Shown in pieces: positions 17,134 to 25,604 of a stretch of DNA of 43,885 nt. Both the position numbers and the translations under genes were made by a program. This DNA is from UA16 sp965661575 (lineage in GTDB: Bacteria; Bacteroidota; Bacteroidia; Flavobacteriales_D; Sanyastnellaceae): the NCBI GenBank assembly GCA_965661575.1, contig CBFIEJ010000017.1:1-43885 (forward strand), written 5' to 3'. The notes beneath the pieces are model-generated. The model was given only the letters and a program-made list of their open reading frames with translations, ran no database searches and was not told the origin of the DNA. Within the stretch, counting starts at the first letter, position 1; each line of letters starts with the position of its first letter.

Positions 17134-17748
17134 ATGAAAACTGCTTCATTGAGCGGCTCTTCACGAGAGAGCGTAGGAAAGAAGGATGCTTCACAACTCC
17201 GACTAAACAACCGAGTACCGGCTGTGTTGTACGGAGGTGGTGAACAAAAGCACCTGTCCATTGCCGAATTGGATCTTTCCAAGATCATCGTCAATCCAGA
17301 TGTGTTCCAAATCGATTTAGATGTCGACGGAACAGTTCACAAATGCATCATTCAAGAAGTTCAATTTCACCCGGTGACGGAGCGAATTGTACACGTTGAC
17401 TTGTTGCAAGTTATTGACGGGAAAACCGTCCGTGTAGAGCTCCCATTGCGCACGACCGGAACTGCACAAGGTGTGATCGACGGTGGTCGTATTCAGATGT
17501 TGTTCCGACGACTTCCCGTAAGCGGATTGATACAAGACCTACCTGAGGCAATCACAGTAGACATCAGCGACTTGGTCATTGGTTCCAGCGCTCGTGTCCG
17601 AGACATTGAAGTGCCAAACTGCAAGGTGTTGCTCAATGAGTCAGCGCTACTTGTAGCTTGTAAGCGAACACGTGCAGCTATGTCAGCGGAGTCTGAAGAA
17701 GAAGTTGCTGACGAGGCTGAAGGCACTGAAGAAGCAGCTGCTGAATAA
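17134..17748 (+). CDS. rplY: 50S ribosomal protein L25/general stress protein Ctc
   Basis: 5S rRNA-binding ribosomal protein, long (Ctc/TL5) form, 204 aa. N-terminal L25 domain: LSGSSRESVGKKDASQLR, then VPAVLYGGGE; the C-terminal beta domain follows (PLRTTGTAQGV, VDISDLVIGSS). It ends in a strongly acidic tail rich in Glu and Ala (from about residue 185), common in the Ctc form. Placement between prs and pth is the usual bacterial order and links translation genes with PRPP supply. Confidence 0.95.
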   Translation: MKTASLSGSSRESVGKKDASQLRLNNRVPAVLYGGGEQKHLSIAELDLSKIIVNPDVFQIDLDVDGTVHKCIIQEVQFHPVTERIVHVDLLQVIDGKTVRVELPLRTTGTAQGVIDGGRIQMLFRRLPVSGLIQDLPEAITVDISDLVIGSSARVRDIEVPNCKVLLNESALLVACKRTRAAMSAESEEEVADEAEGTEEAAAE

Positions 17749-17789
17749 TTTTCTCCAATGAAAATTGGAGCTGATTTTATCTGCTCAAA

Positions 17790-18353
17790 ATGAAATACCT
17801 CATCGTAGGACTCGGAAATCCCGGAGCTGAATATGAGGAAACCCGACATAATATTGGGTTTAAGGTGGTGGACACCATCGCTCGGATCAGCGGTGCTTCT
17901 TTTGAAGTAGCGCGACTGGGGGAGGTGTCCACCGTCCGTTTCAAGGGACGCAGCCTGATTCTACTCAAACCTTCCACATTCATGAACCTGAGCGGAAAAG
18001 CTGTCCGGTATTGGATGGATGCTGAAAAAATTCCGCTCGATCGAGTGCTCATTATTACCGACGACCTCGCCTTGCCCTATGGAACCCTTCGACTTCGTGG
18101 GAAGGGAAGTGGCGGAGGACACAATGGCCTTGGTGACATTGAACGAGTATTGGGACACTCCAAATACAGTCGGCTCCGCTTTGGTATCGGTGCTGAATTT
18201 TCGAAAGGTCAACAAGTCGACTACGTATTGGGAAAGTGGACGGACAAAGAGATGGAGACGCTTCAAGAACGATTGGAACGCTCTTCAGACTTGGCAAAAT
18301 CCTTCGCAGCCATTGGTCTAGAGCGCACCATGAACTTCTTCAACAACACTTGA
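17790..18353 (+). CDS. pth: Peptidyl-tRNA hydrolase
   Basis: Releases peptides from prematurely dropped peptidyl-tRNA; 187 aa, typical size. Seen: GLGNPGAEYEETRHNIGF with the catalytic His, LLKPSTFMNLSG with the substrate Asn, the DDLALPYG stretch with the conserved Asp, and GSGGGHNGL. Last gene of prs-rplY-pth. Its TGA stop abuts the TGA of the opposite-strand nadD with no base between (TGATCA at 18351-18356). Confidence 0.97.
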   Translation: MKYLIVGLGNPGAEYEETRHNIGFKVVDTIARISGASFEVARLGEVSTVRFKGRSLILLKPSTFMNLSGKAVRYWMDAEKIPLDRVLIITDDLALPYGTLRLRGKGSGGGHNGLGDIERVLGHSKYSRLRFGIGAEFSKGQQVDYVLGKWTDKEMETLQERLERSSDLAKSFAAIGLERTMNFFNNT

Positions 18354-18989
18354 TCACTCGTAAAGGTGATTGTTACTGATGTAGTTCAACACCTTGTCGT
18401 GCAGCAAGTAACGAATGTCTTTTTGATCCGTGATGGCCTTGCGAAGGTAGGTCGATGAGATGCTAATCATTGGCGCATTGCACCACTGAATGTTCTTGTG
18501 ATTGCGGGGAATAACATCTCCGGGCTTTGCAGCAGGGACATCCGGTGTGTCCTGATCAGAGGACCGGCGTGGGTAAACCAAAATCCTGTGGTTTTGAACG
18601 AGCTCCCAATGGTCTCTCCATGAGTGCAAACGTTCAAAATTATCTTCCCCGATGATCAAGCTGAACTCCACTTCAGGATACTCAGCACGCATGTAACGCA
18701 TGGTAGCTGCTGTATAATTGGGTTGTGGTAAGTCAAACTCCGCATCACAGCCATGCAACAATTCGTTCTCCGAAACAGCCAATAACACCATCTGCAACCG
18801 GTGTCTTTGATGAATCATTTCATGAGCACCCTTTTGCGGATTTTGCGGCGTCACGACAAGCCAGACTTCATCCAAATTGGTGTAAGTCGCCATATGATTG
18901 GCAATGACCAAGTGGCCCATGTGGATGGGGTTGAACGAACCAAAATACAGTCCAATTTTTCTTCCCGCATGATCTTTAACCTTGCTCAT
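18354..18989 (-). CDS. nadD: Nicotinate-nucleotide adenylyltransferase
   Basis: Transfers AMP from ATP to nicotinate mononucleotide in NAD synthesis; 211 aa. The nucleotidyltransferase core has GLYFGSFNPIHMGH with the HxGH motif, TPQNPQK, GEDNFERLHSW, and the C-terminal ISSTYLR (ISSTxIR-type) motif. Its ATG overlaps the gmk stop by 4 nt (ATGA), so translation is probably coupled. Last gene of yicC-gmk-nadD, an order common in Bacteroidota. Confidence 0.97.
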   Translation of the reverse strand: MSKVKDHAGRKIGLYFGSFNPIHMGHLVIANHMATYTNLDEVWLVVTPQNPQKGAHEMIHQRHRLQMVLLAVSENELLHGCDAEFDLPQPNYTAATMRYMRAEYPEVEFSLIIGEDNFERLHSWRDHWELVQNHRILVYPRRSSDQDTPDVPAAKPGDVIPRNHKNIQWCNAPMISISSTYLRKAITDQKDIRYLLHDKVLNYISNNHLYE

Positions 18990-19588
18990 GGGTCAGTGTA
19001 TAATGGAGTATTATCTACGTGTGATTTCGCCATTTCAATTGCCTCTTGGCATGCATCTTGCAGATTATCATTGACCAAGATGCGATCGAAATAAACGCTT
19101 TGCTCCCACTCCCAACTCGCCTTCTCCATGCGCTCCTTGATGCGTTCAGGACTCTCCGTGCCGCGTTGTTCCAACCGCATTTGCAACACCTCCATGCTCG
19201 GAGGTTGTACAAAAATCGACAAGGCTTTCGGTCCAAGTGCCTTCCGAAGCGCTATACCTCCTACGACGTCGACATCAAAAAGAACCGTTTTTCCTGCTTT
19301 CCACAGCCTTTCAAGCTCAGACTTTAAAGTACCATAATATTTCCCCGGGTACACCTCTTCCCACTCCACCAGTTCCTCCCGCGCAATGCAGGCTTGAAAA
19401 GCCTCAATCGTTTTGAAGTAATAATCGCTACCGTCCTGTTCGATGCCCCGAGGCTCGCGCGTTGTAGCGCTTACCGAAAAACCCAACGCCAAACCGCTGT
19501 GTTCCAATAAGTGCCGAACAATCGTCGTCTTTCCAGCACCAGAGGGGGCCGAAAACACAATAGCTTTTCCTTGTGATTCAGAGGGCAT
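18986..19588 (-). CDS. gmk: Guanylate kinase
   Basis: Phosphorylates GMP to GDP; 200 aa. P-loop FSAPSGAGKTTIV near residue 13, GMP-binding SATTREPRGIEQDGSDYYF, EWEEVYPGKYYGT, and the DVDVVGG Walker B-like strand. The ATG at 19588 lies inside the end of the upstream yicC gene (11-nt overlap), and its stop overlaps nadD. Catalytic residues look intact. Confidence 0.97.
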   Translation of the reverse strand: MPSESQGKAIVFSAPSGAGKTTIVRHLLEHSGLALGFSVSATTREPRGIEQDGSDYYFKTIEAFQACIAREELVEWEEVYPGKYYGTLKSELERLWKAGKTVLFDVDVVGGIALRKALGPKALSIFVQPPSMEVLQMRLEQRGTESPERIKERMEKASWEWEQSVYFDRILVNDNLQDACQEAIEMAKSHVDNTPLYTDP

Positions 19589-20453
19589 TCAGAACTTGTT
19601 CCTTGATTTTTTCCAACTCGTCTTTCATCTGGACGACAAAGCGCTGCATGTCCGCATCGTTGGCCTTACTTCCCAGTGTGTTGATCTCACGACCCATTTC
19701 TTGTGCGATGAAGCCTAATTTTTTCGCTTGACCCGCTGGCTGCTCCAGCACTTCAATGAAATAATTGCAGTGTGCCTTGAGGCGCACTCGCTCCTCAGAA
19801 ACATCCAGCTTTTCGAGGTAAAAAAGAACCTCTTGTTCAAAGCGATTCTCATCCAAACGACCACGGTCTTGAATTTCGTCAAAGTTCGTTTGAATGCGTG
19901 AGCGTATTCGCTTGATTCGTTCATCGAGCAAGGGCCCAATCTTTTCCTCCATGTCAGCAATGTTGGCAACGTGTTTTCGGAAATCTGCTTCGAGCGTTGA
20001 TCCCTCATGCACACGAAACGCTAGAAAATTCGACACCGCTTCGTCGATGAGTTGTTGGATTTCCTTCCACTCATCCGGATTCAACTCTTCCTTCCCTTGC
20101 TGCAATACATCAGGCAATCGCATGGCGACCTGCATCAATGACCCAGGATCGTTGTCATATCCACGCGACATGGAAATCGCCTCTAAATCTGCTAAATAAG
20201 CTGTGATGAGCGGTGCATTCAAATCCTTTCTTTCCACACCATCCGCAACATAGTGCAATGAAAGGTCGCATTTTCCGCGCCCAATAGCTTTCGACAGTGC
20301 CTTCCGCAACTCCATTTCCTTTTCTCGAAATGCAGAAGGCATCCGAACGCTCAAATCAAGTTGCTTGCCATTCAACGATCTAATTTCTGCGGTATACCGG
20401 CGGGTTCCAATCGTTGCAGTCGACTTACCGTATCCGGTCATAGAGTGAATCAT
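19578..20453 (-). CDS. YicC-family endoribonuclease/stress-induced protein
   Basis: 291-aa member of the YicC family, for which endoribonuclease activity has been described in other bacteria. The ATG at 20453 gives the hallmark start MIHSMTGYGKS; the frame is open upstream but that extension is not family-like. Further family text: EIRSLNGKQLDLSVRMP, and at the C-terminus (DUF1732) RLKAHCNYF, GKKLGFI-type GQAKKLGFIAQEMGREINTLGSKAND. First gene of the yicC-gmk-nadD unit, divergent from the polyprenyl synthase gene. Confidence 0.93.
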   Translation of the reverse strand: MIHSMTGYGKSTATIGTRRYTAEIRSLNGKQLDLSVRMPSAFREKEMELRKALSKAIGRGKCDLSLHYVADGVERKDLNAPLITAYLADLEAISMSRGYDNDPGSLMQVAMRLPDVLQQGKEELNPDEWKEIQQLIDEAVSNFLAFRVHEGSTLEADFRKHVANIADMEEKIGPLLDERIKRIRSRIQTNFDEIQDRGRLDENRFEQEVLFYLEKLDVSEERVRLKAHCNYFIEVLEQPAGQAKKLGFIAQEMGREINTLGSKANDADMQRFVVQMKDELEKIKEQVLNAL

Positions 20454-20468
20454 GGGAGGGATTTTCGA

Positions 20469-20476
20469 CAAAGATA
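20469..20476 (-). promoter_or_regulatory. -7 box of the yicC-gmk-nadD operon
   Basis: Minus-strand TATCTTTG, a full match to TAnnTTTG, ends 15 nt before the yicC ATG. I find no well-spaced TTG upstream. It is back to back with the polyprenyl synthase box, 28 bp apart. Confidence 0.5.
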
Positions 20477-20504
20477 AGTCCCCGTGACAAGGTGAAGTGA
20501 GGTG

Positions 20505-20512
20505 TACCTTTG
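20505..20512 (+). promoter_or_regulatory. -7 box of the polyprenyl synthase gene, likely leaderless
   Basis: TACCTTTG, a full match to TAnnTTTG, ends 4 nt before the ATG at 20517. Transcription would begin at about the A of the start codon. No clear -33 TTG is seen at the expected distance, which lowers confidence. Confidence 0.5.
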
Positions 20513-20516
20513 TACT

Positions 20517-21506
20517 ATGAGCAAAATGGATAAAATCCAAGCCCCTGTTGTCGATGACATGGCAAAATTTCAAGGGCACTTTAAACGCGCAATGCGCACC
20601 GAAGTCCCGTTGCTCGATCGCGTCACCCGGTACATCATCCGAAGAAAAGGAAAACAGATGCGGCCGCTTTTCGTGTTTTTAACCGCTCGTGTTGTTCTCG
20701 GAGAAAGTTCTACCGTTCTGCCTGAACGAAGCCACGTCGCTGCATCACTGATTGAATTGCTTCATACCGCAACCCTCGTGCATGACGATGTCGTTGATGA
20801 AAGCCCCTTGCGCCGCGGATTCTTTTCGATCCAAGCCCTGTGGAAGAAAAAAGTCGCTGTATTGGTGGGGGATTACCTGCTTTCACGGGGACTCCTCATG
20901 GCGGTGGATGCAGAAGCTTACGACTTATTGAAAATCACGTCGGAAGCGGTTCGGCAAATGAGTGAAGGAGAACTGCTCCAAATTGAAAAAGCACGTCGAC
21001 TGGACATCACAGAGGAAGTGTATTTTGATATCATTCAGCGAAAGACAGCCTCTTTGATTGCAGCTTGTTGCGCCTGCGGCGCCGCCTCTGTCAGCGAAAA
21101 CCCTGAGGCCACTGCCAACATGAAGAAATTCGGAGAATTGGTGGGGTTGGCATTTCAAATCAAAGACGACCTGCTTGATCTAGGAGATGGAGAGCGCATC
21201 GGCAAGCCCACGGGTGGCGACATTCGAGAACGCAAGATGACACTGCCACTGATCCACACATTAAATCAGGCAACGGCTAGCGAACGGCGACGGCTCATTC
21301 GGTTGGTCAAGTATCAAAATCAGAAAGATTCCGCGGTACAAGAGGTGATGAATGCAATCATCGACGGCCCTGGAATGGCGTACGCACGAAAAAAGATGAC
21401 AGACCTTCGCGACGAAGCGATGGCACTGCTCGATGCATCGCCCAACTCCGAAGCAAAAACAGCGCTCATTGGTCTGGTTGATTACACCATAGAACGCAAG
21501 CGATGA
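20517..21506 (+). CDS. Trans polyprenyl diphosphate synthase (octaprenyl/heptaprenyl type)
   Basis: Condenses IPP onto allylic diphosphate to make long isoprenoid chains, probably the menaquinone side chain; 329 aa. First Asp-rich motif LVHDDVVDESPLRRG, FSIQALWKKKVAVLVGDYLL, and the second motif QIKDDLLDLGDGERIGKPTGGDIRE. Product length cannot be read safely from sequence. The ATG at 20517 is preferred over the in-frame GTG at 20502, which would lie inside the -7 box. The stop overlaps the ATG of the next lipoprotein gene by 4 nt. Confidence 0.93.
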   Translation: MSKMDKIQAPVVDDMAKFQGHFKRAMRTEVPLLDRVTRYIIRRKGKQMRPLFVFLTARVVLGESSTVLPERSHVAASLIELLHTATLVHDDVVDESPLRRGFFSIQALWKKKVAVLVGDYLLSRGLLMAVDAEAYDLLKITSEAVRQMSEGELLQIEKARRLDITEEVYFDIIQRKTASLIAACCACGAASVSENPEATANMKKFGELVGLAFQIKDDLLDLGDGERIGKPTGGDIRERKMTLPLIHTLNQATASERRRLIRLVKYQNQKDSAVQEVMNAIIDGPGMAYARKKMTDLRDEAMALLDASPNSEAKTALIGLVDYTIERKR

Positions 21507-21973
21507 AGTCGAGGAAAGTGTCAACTTTAGTTTGGTTGCTGTCCTGCCTTTGCTGGGTGTCGAGCTGCAACTCAGTCGATAAATCTCAGGGTGAATCCTC
21601 GGGTGAAAAATCAGAGATTGTCACCTCAGAGTGGCCTGACGGCGCACCGCGCCGAACCCTAGAAGTCGTGGACGGAGACACCGTATCCATTTCGATCTTC
21701 GATGCCAGTGGACAATTGACCAAATACGGGGAGTGGAAGAACTCCAAGCGCGACGGTGCGTCCCGCGCATTCTATCCCGACGGTACACTTTGGTCTGAAC
21801 ATACTTACAAAAACGGCACGCAAATTGGATCGTATCGAACATGGTATCCCAATGGCAGTCCTTTCATCGTTGGTCAATACGACGACCGAGGTAACCCCAG
21901 CGGAACCTGGCAATTTTTTGATGAAAAGGGCAAGTTGATGCAAGAACAATCCGGTGCGTCAATCCAACCTTGA
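21503..21973 (+). CDS. Lipoprotein with YwqK/MORN-like repeats
   Basis: 156-aa predicted lipoprotein: signal with Cys22 (WVSSCNSVD), then a Ser/Gly/Glu-rich linker, then about four G-x-W/Y-x-x-(F/Y)-x-x-x-G repeats (YGEWKNSKRDGASRAFYPDG, HTYKNGTQIGSYRTWYPNG, GQYDDRGNPSGTWQFFDEKG). These match the MORN-like antitoxin component YwqK family; no toxin partner is nearby, so the name should not be read as function. Translation is coupled to the polyprenyl synthase gene by an ATGA overlap. Role unknown, likely periplasmic or outer membrane. Confidence 0.87.
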   Translation: MKSRKVSTLVWLLSCLCWVSSCNSVDKSQGESSGEKSEIVTSEWPDGAPRRTLEVVDGDTVSISIFDASGQLTKYGEWKNSKRDGASRAFYPDGTLWSEHTYKNGTQIGSYRTWYPNGSPFIVGQYDDRGNPSGTWQFFDEKGKLMQEQSGASIQP

Positions 21974-22010
21974 ATTCACATTGTAGCGGGGAAAACATGG
22001 TCCAGACCCC

Positions 22011-22043
22011 TTGAACATTGATCGATAATCCAAGGTAATTTTG
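22011..22043 (+). promoter_or_regulatory. Promoter of the glucosaminidase gene
   Basis: TTG at 22011-22013, a 22-nt spacer, then TAATTTTG at 22036-22043, a full match to TAnnTTTG. Four bases (22044-22047) separate it from an in-frame GTG at 22048, the geometry seen at four other starts, so the GTG may be the true leaderless start. Confidence 0.6.
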
Positions 22044-22047
22044 TTGA

Positions 22048-23160
22048 GTGCAAATGCTCATGAACAATACGAACGTGTTTTCCCGCTTCAACGTCATCAC
22101 CGCCATAGCGATGTGGATGATGCTGTGGTTGTCCATCGGATTGTCAATCACCGCCTCTGCCCAACCTGCGGAACTGAGTGCGTCGGAGCAATACGTCGAA
22201 CAATGGGCAGATGAGGCCGTGTACCAAATGGCATTGCATGGAATCCCGGCGAGCATCACGCTGTCACAAGGCATTCTGGAAAGTGGCAACGGCAATAGTC
22301 AGCTCGCCATCAAATCCAATAACCATTTTGGCATCAAATGTCACGGAAAATGGACAGGAGATAAAGTTTACCACGATGATGACGCAAAAAACGAATGCTT
22401 CCGTGCTTATGAAAACGCCGCTGAAAGCTTTCAAGATCACAGTGAGTTTTTAAAGAAATCACGGTACGAAAGTCTTTTTGTGCTGGAGCCTACCGATTAC
22501 AAAGGGTGGGCAAAAGGACTGAAGAAATGTGGCTATGCGACGAATCCAAAATATGCAAGCAAACTTATTGGCCTCATCGAACGATACGATCTTGAGCGAT
22601 ATGATGAAAAAGGACTGACCCTAGCTGCAGACCGAGCCGCTTTTGCTGAAACCAAAAATGCGACGGATCGACTCCAGCGAAATACCAAGCGCAATGTCAA
22701 TGCCCGCGCAACGAATCCCCATAAATCCGGAGAAGTGCTCAGCGGTATTCGTTCCGTTCAACTCAGCGAAAACGAAATACGATACACCTTGGCCAATAGC
22801 GGTGATTCATACGAGTCGCTCGCAAAAGAACTCGACATGATGAATTGGCAGCTATACCGGTACAACGGAATCAAACGCAACGCAAAGTCGGCCCCCTATC
22901 GGCCAGCAGCTGGTGAAATGGTTTATCTGCAACCCAAGCGCATCCGAGGAAAATCCGATTGGTTGATCCTGCGGGACGGCGAAAGCATCTGGGAGGCTTC
23001 TCAGAGAAGCGGAGTTTCCGTCAAATCATTGGTGAGGAAAAATCGCCTCACTGAAGAGACCCCACTCCCTGAGTCTGGAAAACTATCCCTGAAATGGCGA
23101 CTCACCCCAGAGGGCAAAATGCCCGGGTGGTTGCGCACGATTCGCGGCCTGAGCGGATAG
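22048..23160 (+). CDS. Secreted peptidoglycan N-acetylglucosaminidase with LysM-type C-terminus
   Basis: Cell-wall hydrolase of 370 aa (368 from the ATG at 22054, 366 from the ATG at 22060). Signal peptide with hydrophobic core ITAIAMWMMLWLSIGLSI, cleaved near SAQ. Residues 45-190 are a glucosaminidase domain: catalytic Glu in LSQGILESGNGNSQLA, then SNNHFGIKCHGKW and ECFRAYENAAESFQDHSEFL. The C-terminal half has two LysM-like segments (YTLANSGDSYESLAKELDM and WLILRDGESIWEASQRSG). I list the GTG start because it lies 4 nt after a perfect promoter box; the ATGs remain possible. Probably acts in wall remodelling or daughter-cell separation. Confidence 0.9.
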   Translation: MQMLMNNTNVFSRFNVITAIAMWMMLWLSIGLSITASAQPAELSASEQYVEQWADEAVYQMALHGIPASITLSQGILESGNGNSQLAIKSNNHFGIKCHGKWTGDKVYHDDDAKNECFRAYENAAESFQDHSEFLKKSRYESLFVLEPTDYKGWAKGLKKCGYATNPKYASKLIGLIERYDLERYDEKGLTLAADRAAFAETKNATDRLQRNTKRNVNARATNPHKSGEVLSGIRSVQLSENEIRYTLANSGDSYESLAKELDMMNWQLYRYNGIKRNAKSAPYRPAAGEMVYLQPKRIRGKSDWLILRDGESIWEASQRSGVSVKSLVRKNRLTEETPLPESGKLSLKWRLTPEGKMPGWLRTIRGLSG

Positions 23161-23208
23161 AGTTCGACTTTTTTTCGTTGGCATTTTCTGTCCCATGTCA
23201 GTCGAACT
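23161..23208. other. 9-bp inverted repeat immediately after the glucosaminidase stop
   Basis: AGTTCGACT at 23161-23169 and AGTCGAACT at 23200-23208, perfect arms, 30-nt loop that begins with a T7 tract. It starts on the base after the stop codon. A transcript-end structure or a protein-binding site is possible; it does not look like a classic terminator because the T tract is in the loop. Confidence 0.35.
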
Positions 23209-23267
23209 AACTTAGCCCTGCAGTTTGTTTGCATTGCACAAACTGAATCGCACTAAAATTAGCCGGC

Positions 23268-24443
23268 ATGCCATTCTATCAAAGCCTAGGAAACATCCCG
23301 AAAAAGCGGCACACTCAATTTGAACAGCCGGACGGGTCACTGTACCACGAACAGTTGTTTGGAACCATTGGGTTTGTTGGCATGAGTTCCTTGCTCTATC
23401 ATCTTCGCCGACCCACCATGGTCAAGCGCGTAGGGAAATCCGTCAATGTCAAGCCTACTGCGGCCATTGAGAATAATTTGTTGAGCCGTAAGCTTGAAGG
23501 GTTTAAAGTGAAACCCTGTCCCGAATACTTGGCAAGTCGAACGCCGGTCCTTTTCAATGCCGATGTGACCATTTGGCTAGCGGCTCCGACGGCAAGCATG
23601 GCGGATGATGCGTTCTACAAGAATTCGGATGGAGATGAAGTGGTCTTTGTGCACGAAGGCGCTGGCGTGTTGCATACCATGTTAGGTAAAATCCCTTTTG
23701 ATTCAGGTGATTACCTGGTCATCCCACGGGGAATCATCCACCGTTTCGTTTTCGCTTCGGATGCCAATCGCCTGTTCATCACGGAATCTGCACATCCAGT
23801 TTACACGCCCAAACGGTACCGCAATCATTTCGGACAGTTGCTTGAACACAGCCCTTTTTGTGAACGTGACATGCGCGCGCCCTCCGACTTGGAAACCTTT
23901 GATCAGGTTGGTGAATTCACCATACGCATCAAAAAACAAGGCCAACTGCACGATTACGTGTACGCCTCACATCCTTTCGACGTGGTAGGCTGGGACGGTT
24001 ACCACTTCCCCTACGCCATGTCGATTCACGATTTTGAACCCATCACCGGTCGGGTCCACCAACCACCACCCGTTCACCAAACTTTCGAGACAGACGCTTT
24101 TGTGATTTGCAGCTTTGTGCCGCGCATGTATGACTACCACCCGAAGTCCATTCCAGCTCCATACAATCACTCAAACATCGATTCCGACGAAGTCTTGTAT
24201 TACGTCGAAGGTGATTTCATGAGTCGAACAGGCATTGACCGAGGGTACATTTCGCTGCACCCTGCGGGCATTCCTCACGGCCCTCACCCCGGCACGTACG
24301 AGGGAAGCATTGGCAAAACCAAAACAGAAGAACTCGCTGTCATGGTCGATACCTTTCGGCCTCTTCAAGTCACAGCCGAAGCGCTCGCCATTGAACACGA
24401 CGACTACCACCAATCTTGGCTCGACCCCGAGATGAAGGATTGA
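23268..24443 (+). CDS. hmgA: Homogentisate 1,2-dioxygenase
   Basis: Fe(II) enzyme that opens the ring of homogentisate in tyrosine/phenylalanine breakdown; 391 aa. Family text: MPFYQSLGNIPKKRHTQFE, GDEVVFVHEGAGVLHT, YLVIPRGIIHRF, and near the C-terminus the metal-site segments PYNHSNIDSDEVLYYVEGDF (His and Glu) and HPAGIPHGPHPG (His). Next comes hppD 19 nt downstream, which makes its substrate. A weak TTTG/TAAAATTA pair at 23228-23261 could be the promoter. The maleylacetoacetate isomerase and fumarylacetoacetase steps are not in the window. Confidence 0.96.
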   Translation: MPFYQSLGNIPKKRHTQFEQPDGSLYHEQLFGTIGFVGMSSLLYHLRRPTMVKRVGKSVNVKPTAAIENNLLSRKLEGFKVKPCPEYLASRTPVLFNADVTIWLAAPTASMADDAFYKNSDGDEVVFVHEGAGVLHTMLGKIPFDSGDYLVIPRGIIHRFVFASDANRLFITESAHPVYTPKRYRNHFGQLLEHSPFCERDMRAPSDLETFDQVGEFTIRIKKQGQLHDYVYASHPFDVVGWDGYHFPYAMSIHDFEPITGRVHQPPPVHQTFETDAFVICSFVPRMYDYHPKSIPAPYNHSNIDSDEVLYYVEGDFMSRTGIDRGYISLHPAGIPHGPHPGTYEGSIGKTKTEELAVMVDTFRPLQVTAEALAIEHDDYHQSWLDPEMKD

Positions 24444-24462
24444 ACCACATCCAAGCCACTCC

Positions 24463-25596
24463 ATGCAAAATATCTCAGCATCCCTCGAAAAAATAGTCCC
24501 TGAAGCAGACGATTTTCTCCCGCTCCTCGGAACTGACCACATTGAACTTTACTGCGGCAACGCCAAGCAAAGTGCCTATTACTACATGATGGCCTGGGGG
24601 TTCGAACCCGTGGCATTTTCCGGATTGGAAACGGGCCGCAACGATGCCGTTTCGTACGTGCTTCAGCAAGATAAAATCACGCTGGTCCTAACGTCTCCGC
24701 TCAGTGCCGGCGGTCCAATCAATGATCACATCAACCAACATGGCGACGGCGTAAAAACGGTAGCCCTCTGGGTTGATGATGCCGCAAAAAGCTGGAAAGA
24801 AACCACCTCAAGGGGAGCTGTCAGCGTGTTTGAGCCTGAGACCCGAAAGGATCAGCATGGCGAGGTGGTGCTCAGCGCAATTGAAACCTATGGCGATACC
24901 ATTCACGTCTTTGTAGAACGCAAAAACTACACCGGCGTCTTTTTGCCGGGTTATGAGGCCTGGTCACTGCCGACAGACATCAAACCTGTGGGGCTGAAGT
25001 ATGTTGATCACATGGTCGGGAATGTCGGTTGGGGAGAAATGAACACGTGGGTTGATTTCTATGCGCGGGTCATGGGCTTCGCCCAGTTGATTTCATTTGA
25101 TGACAAGGACATTTCCACTGAATACACGGCATTGATGTCCAAAGTGATGTCCAATGGCAATGGCCGCATCAAATTCCCCATCAACGAACCCGCCGAGGGT
25201 AGAAAAAAATCCCAAATCGAAGAGTACATCGATTTCTACAACGGTTCAGGGGTTCAGCACATCGCAGTAGCCACCTCCAACATCATCGAAACAGTGACGG
25301 AACTGCGCAATCGAGGCATTGAGTTCCTGCGTGTACCGAATTCATACTATGATACTGTTTTAGATCGCGTAGGTGCAATTGACGAAGACCTCGCGCCTCT
25401 CAGGGAATTGGGAATCCTCATCGACCGTGATGACGAAGGGTATCTCCTTCAAATTTTCACCAAGCCCGTGGTCGATCGCCCCACGATGTTTTTCGAAATC
25501 ATACAGCGAAAAGGTGCCAAATCATTTGGCAAAGGAAATTTTAAGGCTTTGTTCGAAGCGATTGAACGAGAACAAGAATCGCGCGGAACCCTCTGA
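24463..25596 (+). CDS. hppD: 4-hydroxyphenylpyruvate dioxygenase
   Basis: Converts 4-hydroxyphenylpyruvate to homogentisate, the step before HmgA; 377 aa. Two vicinal-oxygen-chelate repeats: DHIELYCGNAKQSAYYY with WGF at the N-terminus, and the C-terminal half with iron ligands in YVDHMVGNV (His), GVQHIAVAT (His) and FFEIIQRKG (Glu). Other family text: FYNGSGVQHIA, PNSYYD and the KGNFKALFEAIEREQ tail. Same operon as hmgA; the ABC ATPase gene starts 8 nt after its stop. Confidence 0.97.
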   Translation: MQNISASLEKIVPEADDFLPLLGTDHIELYCGNAKQSAYYYMMAWGFEPVAFSGLETGRNDAVSYVLQQDKITLVLTSPLSAGGPINDHINQHGDGVKTVALWVDDAAKSWKETTSRGAVSVFEPETRKDQHGEVVLSAIETYGDTIHVFVERKNYTGVFLPGYEAWSLPTDIKPVGLKYVDHMVGNVGWGEMNTWVDFYARVMGFAQLISFDDKDISTEYTALMSKVMSNGNGRIKFPINEPAEGRKKSQIEEYIDFYNGSGVQHIAVATSNIIETVTELRNRGIEFLRVPNSYYDTVLDRVGAIDEDLAPLRELGILIDRDDEGYLLQIFTKPVVDRPTMFFEIIQRKGAKSFGKGNFKALFEAIEREQESRGTL

Positions 25597-25604
25597 GCGG
25601 CCTG

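Noticed and set aside
21503..21973. Antitoxin of a toxin-antitoxin pair (YwqK name)
   Set aside because: It is a lipoprotein with MORN-like repeats, and no toxin-like gene is adjacent.
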